A DNA stretch of 64,000 nt, taken from positions 586,077-650,076 of the forward strand of contig NZ_JACJQO010000022.1 in the NCBI RefSeq assembly GCF_014696715.1, given 5' to 3'. A program made the position numbers and the translations under genes. How positions within the stretch are numbered: the first letter of the stretch is position 1; every line of letters starts with the position of its first letter. Shown here piece by piece: positions 1 through 7,116 of this stretch. The DNA comes from Pseudanabaena sp. FACHB-2040. Its GTDB lineage: Bacteria > Cyanobacteriota > Cyanobacteriia > Phormidesmidales > Phormidesmidaceae. Below the pieces are notes generated by a model. The model ran no database searches, had not been told where the DNA came from, and saw only the letters and a program-made list of their open reading frames with translations.

Positions 1-2
1 CC

Positions 3-284
3 CATGCTATCCCTAATAACCTGCTTCAAGTGGGCATGAGAGCGCACCAAATCCGCTTTGTCAGCGACCCCTCTCTTGACAACACCTTCCCCTGCTGGCC
101 CGTCTCCACCAGCGAAACGCCTCACCGCGTCACCCTCTATCTGCGGCTGCATGAACCGCCAGCAGACCCAGGCCAGTACGACTTGCAGGCAGAAATCTTT
201 AAGGAGGTGTGGGTCAACCAACAGGCCCAACCCTTGCCTTGGTACGTGCAGCTGGCCCCAGACCGACTGCTGCTGCTGGAATGA
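3..284 (+). CDS. Hypothetical protein, 5' end cut by window
   Basis: The reading frame is open from the window edge to a TGA at 282-284, so the protein continues upstream; the first internal ATG is at 30 but has no clear ribosome binding site. The visible C-terminal part (about 93 residues) is rich in Pro, Leu and Gln and ends in a run of four leucines and a Glu. It has no membrane segment or catalytic motif I recognise. It converges on the deaminase gene on the other strand. I assign no function. Confidence 0.5.
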   Translation, partial: HAIPNNLLQVGMRAHQIRFVSDPSLDNTFPCWPVSTSETPHRVTLYLRLHEPPADPGQYDLQAEIFKEVWVNQQAQPLPWYVQLAPDRLLLLE

Positions 285-366
285 CTAAAAGCTGCCCAAA
301 TGTCTTTCCCCCGACAGTTCATCCCCGCCACTACCTTTTCCCCATCCACTCCCTACCCATCCACTT

Positions 367-837
367 CTAATACCCCTTCCTATCCGCCTTATTCGCCCAC
401 TCCTCAAACGCTTCCAAAGCTTCGGGCTGCATCAGAGGCACCATCGGCAGCCTGCGGTCTTCTTGGGATTTGGCAACTTCGTCATAGATATTTTGACTGC
501 TGAAGCCAAAGCGGGCCGCAGCTTCTCGGCTGTTACCGTAATAGATTCGCTCTAACTGAGACCAGTAGGCCGCCGCCAGACACATAGGACAGGGTTCGCA
601 GCTGGTGTACAGCTCGCAGCCGTTTAGCTGCCAGGAACCAAGAGCCTGACAGGCTTCTCGAATAGCGGTCATCTCCGCGTGGGCGGTGGGATCGTTGAGA
701 GAAGTAACTTCGTTCATGCCTCGACCAATGATCTGCCCATCTTTAACCACTACTGCGCCATAGGGGCCGCCCCGATTTTCGCGCATGGCTTGAAAGGAGA
801 GTGCGATCGCATTCTCCATAAACTGCTTGTCGCTCAT
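367..837 (-). CDS. guaD: Nucleoside/guanine deaminase, zinc-dependent
   Basis: A 156-aa cytidine/deoxycytidylate deaminase-fold enzyme. The zinc and proton-shuttle motif His53-Ala-Glu55 and the PCPMC motif (Cys83, Cys86) are both intact. The N-terminal GGPYGAVVVKDG stretch, the NDPTAHAEMTAIR block and the YTSCEPCPMCL block closely match the short guanine deaminases of the Bacillus GuaD type as I remember them, so guanine to xanthine is the likeliest reaction. tRNA adenosine deaminase (TadA) is the main alternative, but TadA usually has a different C-terminal region. The protein is cytosolic and the length is typical. The gene appears monocistronic; the ATG at 837 is preceded on its own strand by GAGAT. 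Confidence 0.85.
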   Translation of the reverse strand: MSDKQFMENAIALSFQAMRENRGGPYGAVVVKDGQIIGRGMNEVTSLNDPTAHAEMTAIREACQALGSWQLNGCELYTSCEPCPMCLAAAYWSQLERIYYGNSREAAARFGFSSQNIYDEVAKSQEDRRLPMVPLMQPEALEAFEEWANKADRKGY

Positions 838-920
838 CTCCTGTGCCTCTGGTTAAGCTAACGTTTCAATAACTCTATCCGGAATTTTCGCCCAGAACTG
901 CGAGGCAATGCGTTTTTGAT

Positions 921-1163
921 GTGGCAGCGACTGGACAAGCCGACTTTATTCAAGCGGCCGTCACAGCCATTGTCGATACTGTGACCAATCAATTTCAAGA
1001 CCAGATTCGAAATCAGGTGGAGGGGGAAATCAGGCGGAACAGTCCTGTTCCTATCCCCTTCCCCCTAACCGCGCTTCCCGTTCTAATTGGCAGGGGTGAA
1101 GCTTTTCAGAAAAGGCTCCGCTGCAGCGATGCTTCCCCCTGCAAAACCATCTATCACAATTAG
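921..1163 (+). other. Open frame of uncertain status in a gene gap
   Basis: The 322 bases between the deaminase start and the next stop (838-1159) hold one open frame from a GTG at 921. Its first 40 codons read like real protein (alternating hydrophobic and Gln/Asp residues), while the rest is low-quality Pro/Ser/Arg sequence. The frame also continues open upstream of the GTG. It may be the remnant of a decayed gene; nothing else is visible in this gap. Confidence 0.2.
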
Positions 1164-1564
1164 TCAGTCAAAGCATAATAGTCGTTGTAGCAAACATCTA
1201 CCTCATAATCTTCGACTACTTCACCGCTTTCAAAGACAGTTCTGATGTCATAGAAGCAAGTGTTTCTCGACGGATCAGCGAACTCTATTTGATAGGTGTA
1301 GCCGCTGGGGATGATTGAATATCTGTCTAGCAAGCTTCTGCCCCAGTTATCAGTGTTAGAGGAAGTAATGTAGATATCAATGATGTCTTCACGGCTGTCG
1401 TTGTAAACCTCGAAGTTGTGCTTTCCAGCCAGTGCAGGTTGCCCGGTCAAAGACACAACAGGCAGCGCCAACAGCGTCATCAAAGCGCTTTGCTGCAGAA
1501 CTTTTTGGAAGCGGTTAGAGGAACGAGCAGCAGAAGTAGAGGGGGGGTTGTTATAAGTGTTCAT
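1160..1564 (-). CDS. Small secreted protein of unknown function
   Basis: A 134-aa protein. Residues 1-46 look like a signal peptide: a polar N-terminus, a hydrophobic stretch around residues 27-42 and an ALA-type cleavage site near GQPALAG. The mature part is about 88 residues, acidic and tyrosine-rich, with two cysteines (in NTCFYDIR and DVCYNDYY) that could form a disulfide. I do not recognise a family. It is transcribed leftward alone; the terminator at 1753-1792 separates it from moeB upstream. The ATG at 1564 follows a GGAGCC motif on its strand. Export to the periplasm or outside is inferred from the signal peptide only. Confidence 0.65.
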   Translation of the reverse strand: MNTYNNPPSTSAARSSNRFQKVLQQSALMTLLALPVVSLTGQPALAGKHNFEVYNDSREDIIDIYITSSNTDNWGRSLLDRYSIIPSGYTYQIEFADPSRNTCFYDIRTVFESGEVVEDYEVDVCYNDYYALTD

Positions 1565-1752
1565 GATCAGGCTCCTTTTGAATCTTCGGTTGGGGTTTTT
1601 AGAGGCGCTTTGCTTTGGGCTAAAGCTTTACCTTGATTCAAATTTAGAGCCTACAACACCGAGAATCAGCAGAGTTTTAAGCCGCTATCGTGGCTGTTTC
1701 TAGTCTGTGTGCTGGCAGAAAAAGACACGTCCCCTGCAGCTTTCTGCAATGT

Positions 1753-1792
1753 AAAAAAAGTGCGTCGGGCTGAAGCCCGACGCACTTTTTTT
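1753..1792 (-). terminator. Strong bidirectional stem-loop after moeB
   Basis: A perfect 18-bp inverted repeat with a four-base loop TGAA: AAAAAAAGTGCGTCGGGC at 1753-1770 and its complement at 1775-1792. The GC-rich stem with flanking A and T runs works as a rho-independent terminator in either direction. It lies just beyond the stop of the moeB gene (1813) and upstream of the small secreted protein. Confidence 0.9.
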
Positions 1793-1812
1793 GAAATACA
1801 AGCCTTTAGACC

Positions 1813-2985
1813 TTAGTACTCCGGCACAGACGGATCGACTTCCCGACTCCAAGCGGTGATGCCGCCTTTGACGTTGGTACCCGTAATGCCAGCCTGCTTG
1901 AGAATGCCGAGTGCCTTGGCCGAGCGACCGCCCATCTTGCAGTGAGCAATCAGCTTATGGCCATTGAGCAGCTCCTTTACCTTCTCAACGCCGCTGCCGC
2001 TCTCAATCTCAGGCAGGGGGATCAGCACCGCCCCTGGAATCTGAGCAATTTCGTATTCGTTGGGATTACGAACGTCGATCAGGAGAATGTCATCGGCCCC
2101 GCTATCAAGCACCTGCTTGAGTTCGGTGACCGTCATTTCAGATAGCTCGGCCTGCTGCTGCTGTTCTTCTAGACGAGCCTGGGGAATGCCGCAGAACTCT
2201 TCGTAGTCGATTAGCTGCTCGATCACCGGGCGCACTGGGTTAGGCCGCAGCTTTAGCTCGCGGAAGGTCATATCAAGAGCGTTGTAGAGCAGCAGGCGGC
2301 CACTCAGAGTATTGCCCTGTCCCAAAATAATCTTGACGGTCTCTGTGGCCTGAATAACGCCAATAATTCCTGGCAGAATTCCCAGTACGCCACCCTCAGC
2401 GCAGGAAGGCACCAGTCCTGGGGGTGGGGGTTCGGGGTAGAGGTCGCGGTAGTTGGGGCCGCCTTCATAGTTGAAGACAGTGGCCTGCCCTTCAAATCGG
2501 AAGATCGAGCCGTAGACGTTGGGCTTGTCTAGCAGCACACAGGCATCGTTGACCAGATAGCGAGTTGGGAAATTATCAGTGCCATCCACCACGATGTCGT
2601 AGGGCCGGAAAATGTCCATGGCATTCTCAGCGCTGAGCCGGGTTTCGTAAAGATCGACCTGACAGTTGGGGTTGATCTCTAGAATGCGGTTTTTGGCCGA
2701 CTCGATTTTAGGCTTGCCGACCCAAGACGTGCCGTGGATCACCTGGCGCTGCAGGTTGGACTGATCCACAATGTCAAAGTCCACAATGCCGATGCGGCCG
2801 ATGCCAGCAGCGGCTAAGTAGAGCAGCAAGGGAGAGCCTAGGCCGCCTGTGCCGACACAGAGGACGCTGGCAGCTTTGAGCTTCTTCTGCCCATCCAGAC
2901 CAACCTCCGGCAGGATCAGGTGCCGGGAGTAGCGTTCGTACTCCTCTTTGGTCAGTTGAATGGTATCAAGGTTGGGATTGAGCAT
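1813..2985 (-). CDS. moeB: MoeB/MoeZ-type E1 adenylyltransferase with rhodanese domain
   Basis: A 390-aa two-domain enzyme. Residues 1-265 are a ThiF/MoeB E1-like domain with nucleotide motif GTGGLGS (45-51), TDNF (136-139) and the conserved cysteine in VPSCAEGG (Cys195). Residues 285-390 are a rhodanese domain with active-site Cys349 in HCKMGGRSA. It should adenylate the C-terminal glycine of a ubiquitin-like sulfur carrier and then hand over sulfur as a thiocarboxylate. The CxxC pairs that bind zinc in E. coli MoeB are absent: the first is replaced in NYRDLYPEPPPP, as in mycobacterial MoeZ. It is the last gene of a leftward group with the JAMM protease (100-bp gap) and murF, closed by the terminator at 1753-1792. 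Confidence 0.92.
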   Translation of the reverse strand: MLNPNLDTIQLTKEEYERYSRHLILPEVGLDGQKKLKAASVLCVGTGGLGSPLLLYLAAAGIGRIGIVDFDIVDQSNLQRQVIHGTSWVGKPKIESAKNRILEINPNCQVDLYETRLSAENAMDIFRPYDIVVDGTDNFPTRYLVNDACVLLDKPNVYGSIFRFEGQATVFNYEGGPNYRDLYPEPPPPGLVPSCAEGGVLGILPGIIGVIQATETVKIILGQGNTLSGRLLLYNALDMTFRELKLRPNPVRPVIEQLIDYEEFCGIPQARLEEQQQQAELSEMTVTELKQVLDSGADDILLIDVRNPNEYEIAQIPGAVLIPLPEIESGSGVEKVKELLNGHKLIAHCKMGGRSAKALGILKQAGITGTNVKGGITAWSREVDPSVPEY

Positions 2986-3085
2986 GATAATCCACAGAAA
3001 TGAGCAGTGAATGTGGGTGGTTAAGGAACCAATCTAGCGTCTGAAGAGACAGGGTTTGGGGGTTGGGTTGAAGGGTATGTGGAGG

Positions 3086-3580
3086 CTAGGCCCCCATTCG
3101 CATGACCTCAGGCTGAAACTGGTGCTGCTCGTCTAAGTGCCAGCTGCGTAAATCTGTAGCTTTACCCTGGGTGACGGCAACAATGATGTAGGAGTATCCA
3201 GGCCAAGCTAGGGTGCGATCGCACTCCGAAGGCACCGCTACATGATCCGGATGAGAGTGATAGACGCCGACAATATCGAGGTTGCGATCGCGCGCCTCTC
3301 GCTGCACCCGTAGCAGCACTTTGGGATCAATCCAGTAGCGACTCGTTTTGGCGGCTGCGGCCTCCGTTTCAGGCTGCTGTCGCAGGGCACCCACTTCAGC
3401 GGCAGCGGCCTCATTCCAGTCATTGTCTGCCGCAACGCAGTCCATTACCTGGCGCGTATCGTCGCCATCGGGCTGGCGCAACCACTGTCCTACCAGCAGA
3501 CCACAGCACTCCTCAGGGTAGGTTTGCTCAGCGTGGGCGCGTATTCCTTGCAGGTTTTCTGGGTCGAGAATGAGTACCAC
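3086..3580 (-). CDS. JAMM/MPN+ metalloprotease (M67, Mec+-like)
   Basis: A 164-aa Mov34/MPN/PAD-1 family protein with a complete JAMM zinc site: Glu23/Glu24 in YPEECCGLL, His108-Ser-His110-Pro, Ser118 and Asp121 (spacing HxHx10D). Such bacterial enzymes cut after the C-terminal glycine of ubiquitin-like sulfur carriers; the mycobacterial example Mec+ releases cysteine from CysO. An Ala/Glu-rich insert at residues 55-80 is not part of the catalytic core. It sits next to a MoeZ-type E1 enzyme, which activates the same class of carrier, so a shared pathway is likely. The carrier itself is not in this window. Confidence 0.88.
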   Translation of the reverse strand: MVLILDPENLQGIRAHAEQTYPEECCGLLVGQWLRQPDGDDTRQVMDCVAADNDWNEAAAAEVGALRQQPETEAAAAKTSRYWIDPKVLLRVQREARDRNLDIVGVYHSHPDHVAVPSECDRTLAWPGYSYIIVAVTQGKATDLRSWHLDEQHQFQPEVMRMGA

Positions 3581-3649
3581 AGCCGCAGGCGTCCGGTTTT
3601 ATCAGACTCTCTATTTTAAAGCAGGATGACCCAGCTCAGTCAGTCGCCT

Positions 3650-5011
3650 TTACAACGTGGGTGACAAAGACTGCACCAGAGCATCGACTGCCCGATCCAA
3701 GGCAACTGCTCGCGAAGCTTTAAACAGCAGGCGATCCCCCGGCTGGACAAGGCCCTTCAAGTGCTCGATCAGATTATCTAGGGTTTCAAATATTTGTGTT
3801 GGTACGGGCACGGCTCCGGCGGCTAGCGCTGCGGCCTCTGCCGGATCGGCCAAAACACAAAGATGATCAAGCCCCAGCTGCCCTACCTGCTGTCCCACTT
3901 GGTGGTGGAACTCCACAGAGCGATCGCCCAGCTCCTTCATTGTGCCCAGCACCGCAATTCGCCGCGTTCCGGGGGTCGCGGCCAGCAGTTGCACAGCCGC
4001 CAGCATTGACTCTAGCCCAGCATTGTAAGTTTCATCCAGAATCATGATGTCGGGGGCCAGCGCTAGCCGTTTAGCTCGCCCGCTGGGCAGCTCTACCGTG
4101 AGCCCATAGGCCAGCTTGGTCCAATCCAGGTGCAGCGCCTGCATCACGGCAATGGCAGCCAGGTAGTTCAAGGCGTTGTGCTGTCCCGGCAGGGGTAGGG
4201 GCAGCCGCACCCCCTCCACGTCTAGCGTTTCAGCATCGACTAGGTGACCTCGAACGTCGCCCCCCTCTAGGCCAAAAATAATTTGCCGACCCGACCAAGC
4301 TCGCTTTGCTGTCGCCATAAGCCGAGCATTGTCGTGGTTGAGCACCGCTATGCCGCCAGCAGGCAGCTCTGCCAACAGCTCGCACTTAGCATCGGCAATC
4401 GCCTGCTCCGATCCCAAACGGCCAATATGCGCCGTCCCCACATTGGTGATAACAGCTACGTCAGGTTGGGCAATTTGAGTCAGGAGGGCAATTTCTCCCG
4501 GCCCTCTCATGCCCATCTCAACTACCCCAAATGCATGCTCTTGGTCTAGCTGCAGCAGCGTTTTGGGCACGCCAATTTCGTTGTTGTAGTTGGCCTGGGT
4601 CTTGAGGACTGGCCCCTGGGTTGCCAGAGCTGCGGCGATCAGCTCTTTGGTCGTGGTTTTGCCCACCGATCCGGTAATGGCAATGATAGAGGCACTCAAC
4701 TGCTGCCGCCACCAGCGCGCCAAGCACTGGTAGGCCACTAAGGTATTGGGTACTCTAAGTAGCGGTAAGTCGGCTCCTGGCATATCCTGCTGAACTATGG
4801 CAGCAATGGCCCCTTTTGCGATCGCATCAGCCACAAACTGGTGCCCGTCAAAGGTGCTGCCCTGAAGAGCCAGAAACAAATCACCAGGCGTGAGTGAGCG
4901 AGTATCAGTAGTTACATTTTTCACCGGAAGCTCTAAGTAATTCTGCTGAATATTTCGCCTTTCTGCTGCCAAAACCTCTGCCAGCTGTCCCAAAGTCGCC
5001 TTAAGCGTCAT
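3650..5011 (-). CDS. murF: UDP-MurNAc-tripeptide--D-Ala-D-Ala ligase
   Basis: A 453-aa cytosolic Mur ligase that adds D-Ala-D-Ala to UDP-MurNAc-tripeptide in peptidoglycan synthesis. The N-terminal domain with TDTRSLTPGDLF is followed by the ATP motif TGSVGKTTTKE (from residue 113), the YNNEIGVPKTLL block, the HNALNYLAA block and the C-terminal ILDETYNAG segment. Length is normal. An in-frame ATG lies six codons upstream (5029), but a GGGGGAG Shine-Dalgarno sits directly before the ATG at 5011, so I chose 5011. It heads the leftward group murF, JAMM protease, moeB; the 69-bp gap downstream allows co-transcription. Confidence 0.93.
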   Translation of the reverse strand: MTLKATLGQLAEVLAAERRNIQQNYLELPVKNVTTDTRSLTPGDLFLALQGSTFDGHQFVADAIAKGAIAAIVQQDMPGADLPLLRVPNTLVAYQCLARWWRQQLSASIIAITGSVGKTTTKELIAAALATQGPVLKTQANYNNEIGVPKTLLQLDQEHAFGVVEMGMRGPGEIALLTQIAQPDVAVITNVGTAHIGRLGSEQAIADAKCELLAELPAGGIAVLNHDNARLMATAKRAWSGRQIIFGLEGGDVRGHLVDAETLDVEGVRLPLPLPGQHNALNYLAAIAVMQALHLDWTKLAYGLTVELPSGRAKRLALAPDIMILDETYNAGLESMLAAVQLLAATPGTRRIAVLGTMKELGDRSVEFHHQVGQQVGQLGLDHLCVLADPAEAAALAAGAVPVPTQIFETLDNLIEHLKGLVQPGDRLLFKASRAVALDRAVDALVQSLSPTL

Positions 5012-5390
5012 ATCTCCCCCTAAATACAAAACTCAGCGGCGTTTTTTGCCCTTAGAAGAGAAAATCACGACGACTGCTTGTGCAAAGCAACTTTACACAA
5101 GATCATCAGGAATAGAAAATTTCCCCCTGTATCTAGTCTTCAAGTTTCCGTAAAGGCCTATCTACGCTACGGTGTAGGGCTTTGCCTAGGATTCAGTTTA
5201 CAGCAGCCTCACAGTTGGCCAGCAAGAGTTTACCTAATCTTTGATCTCGGTATCACTTTACGCACCGATATCAGGGGTTGTACGCAGTAACCTATTTATA
5301 CAGGCCCGACTGATCTGGTGTAAAAACTGACGCCTTTAAGTACCGAAGCGCCTTAAATGGAAGGAAGCGGTTGAGCTTCTAAGGTACATA
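5012..5390. other. Divergent promoter region, murF and unknown gene
   Basis: A 379-base gap between two divergent genes, so it must hold both promoters. It is more AT-rich than its neighbours. I see no convincing operator, riboswitch or small gene; the only useful signal is AAGG at 5381-5384, six bases before the TTG start of the next gene. Confidence 0.4.
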
Positions 5391-6791
5391 TTGTCCTCAA
5401 CCCGTCTTTCGCGTTTCGCAGCCATGCCCACCTTTTCTGGTCAACCCCACAAAACAGCCTTCGAATTCGGGGCAAAGGCGGTAGATGCCGTGAACTCTCG
5501 AGCCAGTTACCACAGTCGCAATACCACCCCAGACGAGCAGAGACTATACGACCATCTGCTGGGTTGTGTTGCGCTTCACTCTCCGGAAGAGATGGTCGCC
5601 CGATTTCAGTCGCTCTTCATCGAGGGCATAGGCTATCCCGACCGAGAGATGCTGCTGGTTTTAGATGATATTTTGAATGCTCCGGAAGTTGACCAATACT
5701 TTCGCTACATCCTAAACCGCTGTTGCCACATCCTGATTAACCGCTGGCAAAGCCATTCCCAGTTCCAAAATGCCATTCCAGATCTCGTTACGCTGCTTGA
5801 GCAGCCCCCTAGCAGACGCATCAATGACTATTCCCGCAGCCGCCCAGTGCGGCGACTGCGCTCGGTCGTTCAAGAGTTTTTAGACACAGAGCAGTACCTC
5901 ACCCTCAAACGCCTAGCCCGAGTAGTAGAAGCACGGCAGCAGCAGCGTAAGGCTATGGAGGAAGACGCAGGCTCTAAGCCGCTAGGGACACTGATTGACC
6001 GTTACCCCTACCTCTATGAACACTGCCTAGTTTCAGAAGACAGTGACTTGGAGCATCAGCAGCACATTCGCCGAATACAGGCCGAAGCGCAGCACAAGTT
6101 TGAGGTCGACCTGTCTCACTATGTGACCTACCGAGTGCGCCTGTCGCGGCTCAACCGTCAGGGAGTCGACAAAACTCAGGTGAGTCGGCTACGGCCTATC
6201 GACAACCCTACTCTGCTCAGTGATCAGGACCTGATCTCCTCCCTCAAGCAATTTTCTGTTAACGGCGGAGATGGCCAAAGCTACCGAGAAGTAGCCCATC
6301 GGTTTATGGTCAACGGCGGACAGACCCGCTCCTATAAGAGTTTTAAGGCAGATTTATACGACTACATCACGGCTGGAGTAGAGCCTGGGTATGGTCGCCG
6401 TCAGTTTAATAAACTCTTGAGCCAACAGCTAATCGAAGCCTATCCCGACAGCGACCACAAGCCTCTCAATGATTTCCTCGTTGTACGAACCTGTAGTCAG
6501 CTGTTTAATTTCCTGGTAGTAGATAGCGCCCACAGCGGTCAACATTTCGTTTTTGTCGATCTAATCAACAACTTAGGCCCTCTCTGGACAACAGGGCTGC
6601 TGCTGCGGATTTTGCTGATCTGCCGCATGGTGCGCCCCTACGTAGAGCGTCGCTTCTCGATCTTGTTTAACCACTATGAGGCCTCTAGCCGCGACACCGT
6701 AGCCTGGCTAGTCAACGTACTGGAGAACCTGAACATTGCCCTAAGCCTTAACTTCGGCACGCTAGATCTGTCCCACGTAATGTCTCGGTAG
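5391..6791 (+). CDS. Conserved-looking protein of unknown function, 466 aa
   Basis: I do not recognise this family. The protein is soluble, has no signal peptide, and is mostly predicted helical with basic patches (RRLRSVVQEF, RLARVVEARQQQRK at about residues 160-190). The C-terminal third is more hydrophobic around FNFLVVDSAHSGQHFVFVDLI and TTGLLLRILLI. The TTG at 5391 is supported by AAGG six bases upstream; the alternative is the ATG at 5424, which removes 11 residues. It stands alone and its downstream gap carries the mobile-element-like repeat. Codon use matches neighbours, so recent transfer is not indicated. Confidence 0.75.
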   Translation: MSSTRLSRFAAMPTFSGQPHKTAFEFGAKAVDAVNSRASYHSRNTTPDEQRLYDHLLGCVALHSPEEMVARFQSLFIEGIGYPDREMLLVLDDILNAPEVDQYFRYILNRCCHILINRWQSHSQFQNAIPDLVTLLEQPPSRRINDYSRSRPVRRLRSVVQEFLDTEQYLTLKRLARVVEARQQQRKAMEEDAGSKPLGTLIDRYPYLYEHCLVSEDSDLEHQQHIRRIQAEAQHKFEVDLSHYVTYRVRLSRLNRQGVDKTQVSRLRPIDNPTLLSDQDLISSLKQFSVNGGDGQSYREVAHRFMVNGGQTRSYKSFKADLYDYITAGVEPGYGRRQFNKLLSQQLIEAYPDSDHKPLNDFLVVRTCSQLFNFLVVDSAHSGQHFVFVDLINNLGPLWTTGLLLRILLICRMVRPYVERRFSILFNHYEASSRDTVAWLVNVLENLNIALSLNFGTLDLSHVMSR

Positions 6792-6866
6792 GAACAAAAG
6801 CCGATCCTCCAGCATCGTCTCTCTATAGCAATGCCAGCAACGTCACGTTTCTACTGGCTGGCAGCT

Positions 6867-7116
6867 CTACCACCGACATTCCGCAGGTTGACATTTAATT
6901 CCTGAGATGCATCAATTTTGCGAAGCTCAGAAGCCTTGAAATAAGCAGATCGGCACCTTAGGTCAAGGCAGTTCAGAATGTTTCGTAATTTTAAGTTGAC
7001 CCGCCAGTTCGAGAAGTAGGCTGAAGCTGAAACTGCGTCTAAGCAAAGGTCTTGGCAGTTCAACTTCGCGTTGCACAGGAAAAACCAATCGTCAACCTGC
7101 GGAATGTCGGCTACCA
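6867..7116. mobile_element. 238-bp MITE-like element with target duplication
   Basis: The element spans 6873-7110. Its ends are a perfect 20-bp inverted repeat (6873-6892 beginning CCGACATTCC, and 7091-7110). It is flanked on both sides by the same 6-bp direct repeat CTACCA (6867-6872 and 7111-7116), the mark of a transposition event. Imperfect inverted similarity continues inward (CCTG, GCGAAG, and AGGTCAAGGCAGTTCA versus AGGTCTTGGCAGTTCA). There is no transposase, so it would have moved by help in trans. The right copy of CTACCA contains the complement of the TAG stop of the next gene. The family of the helper transposase is not determined. Confidence 0.8.
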
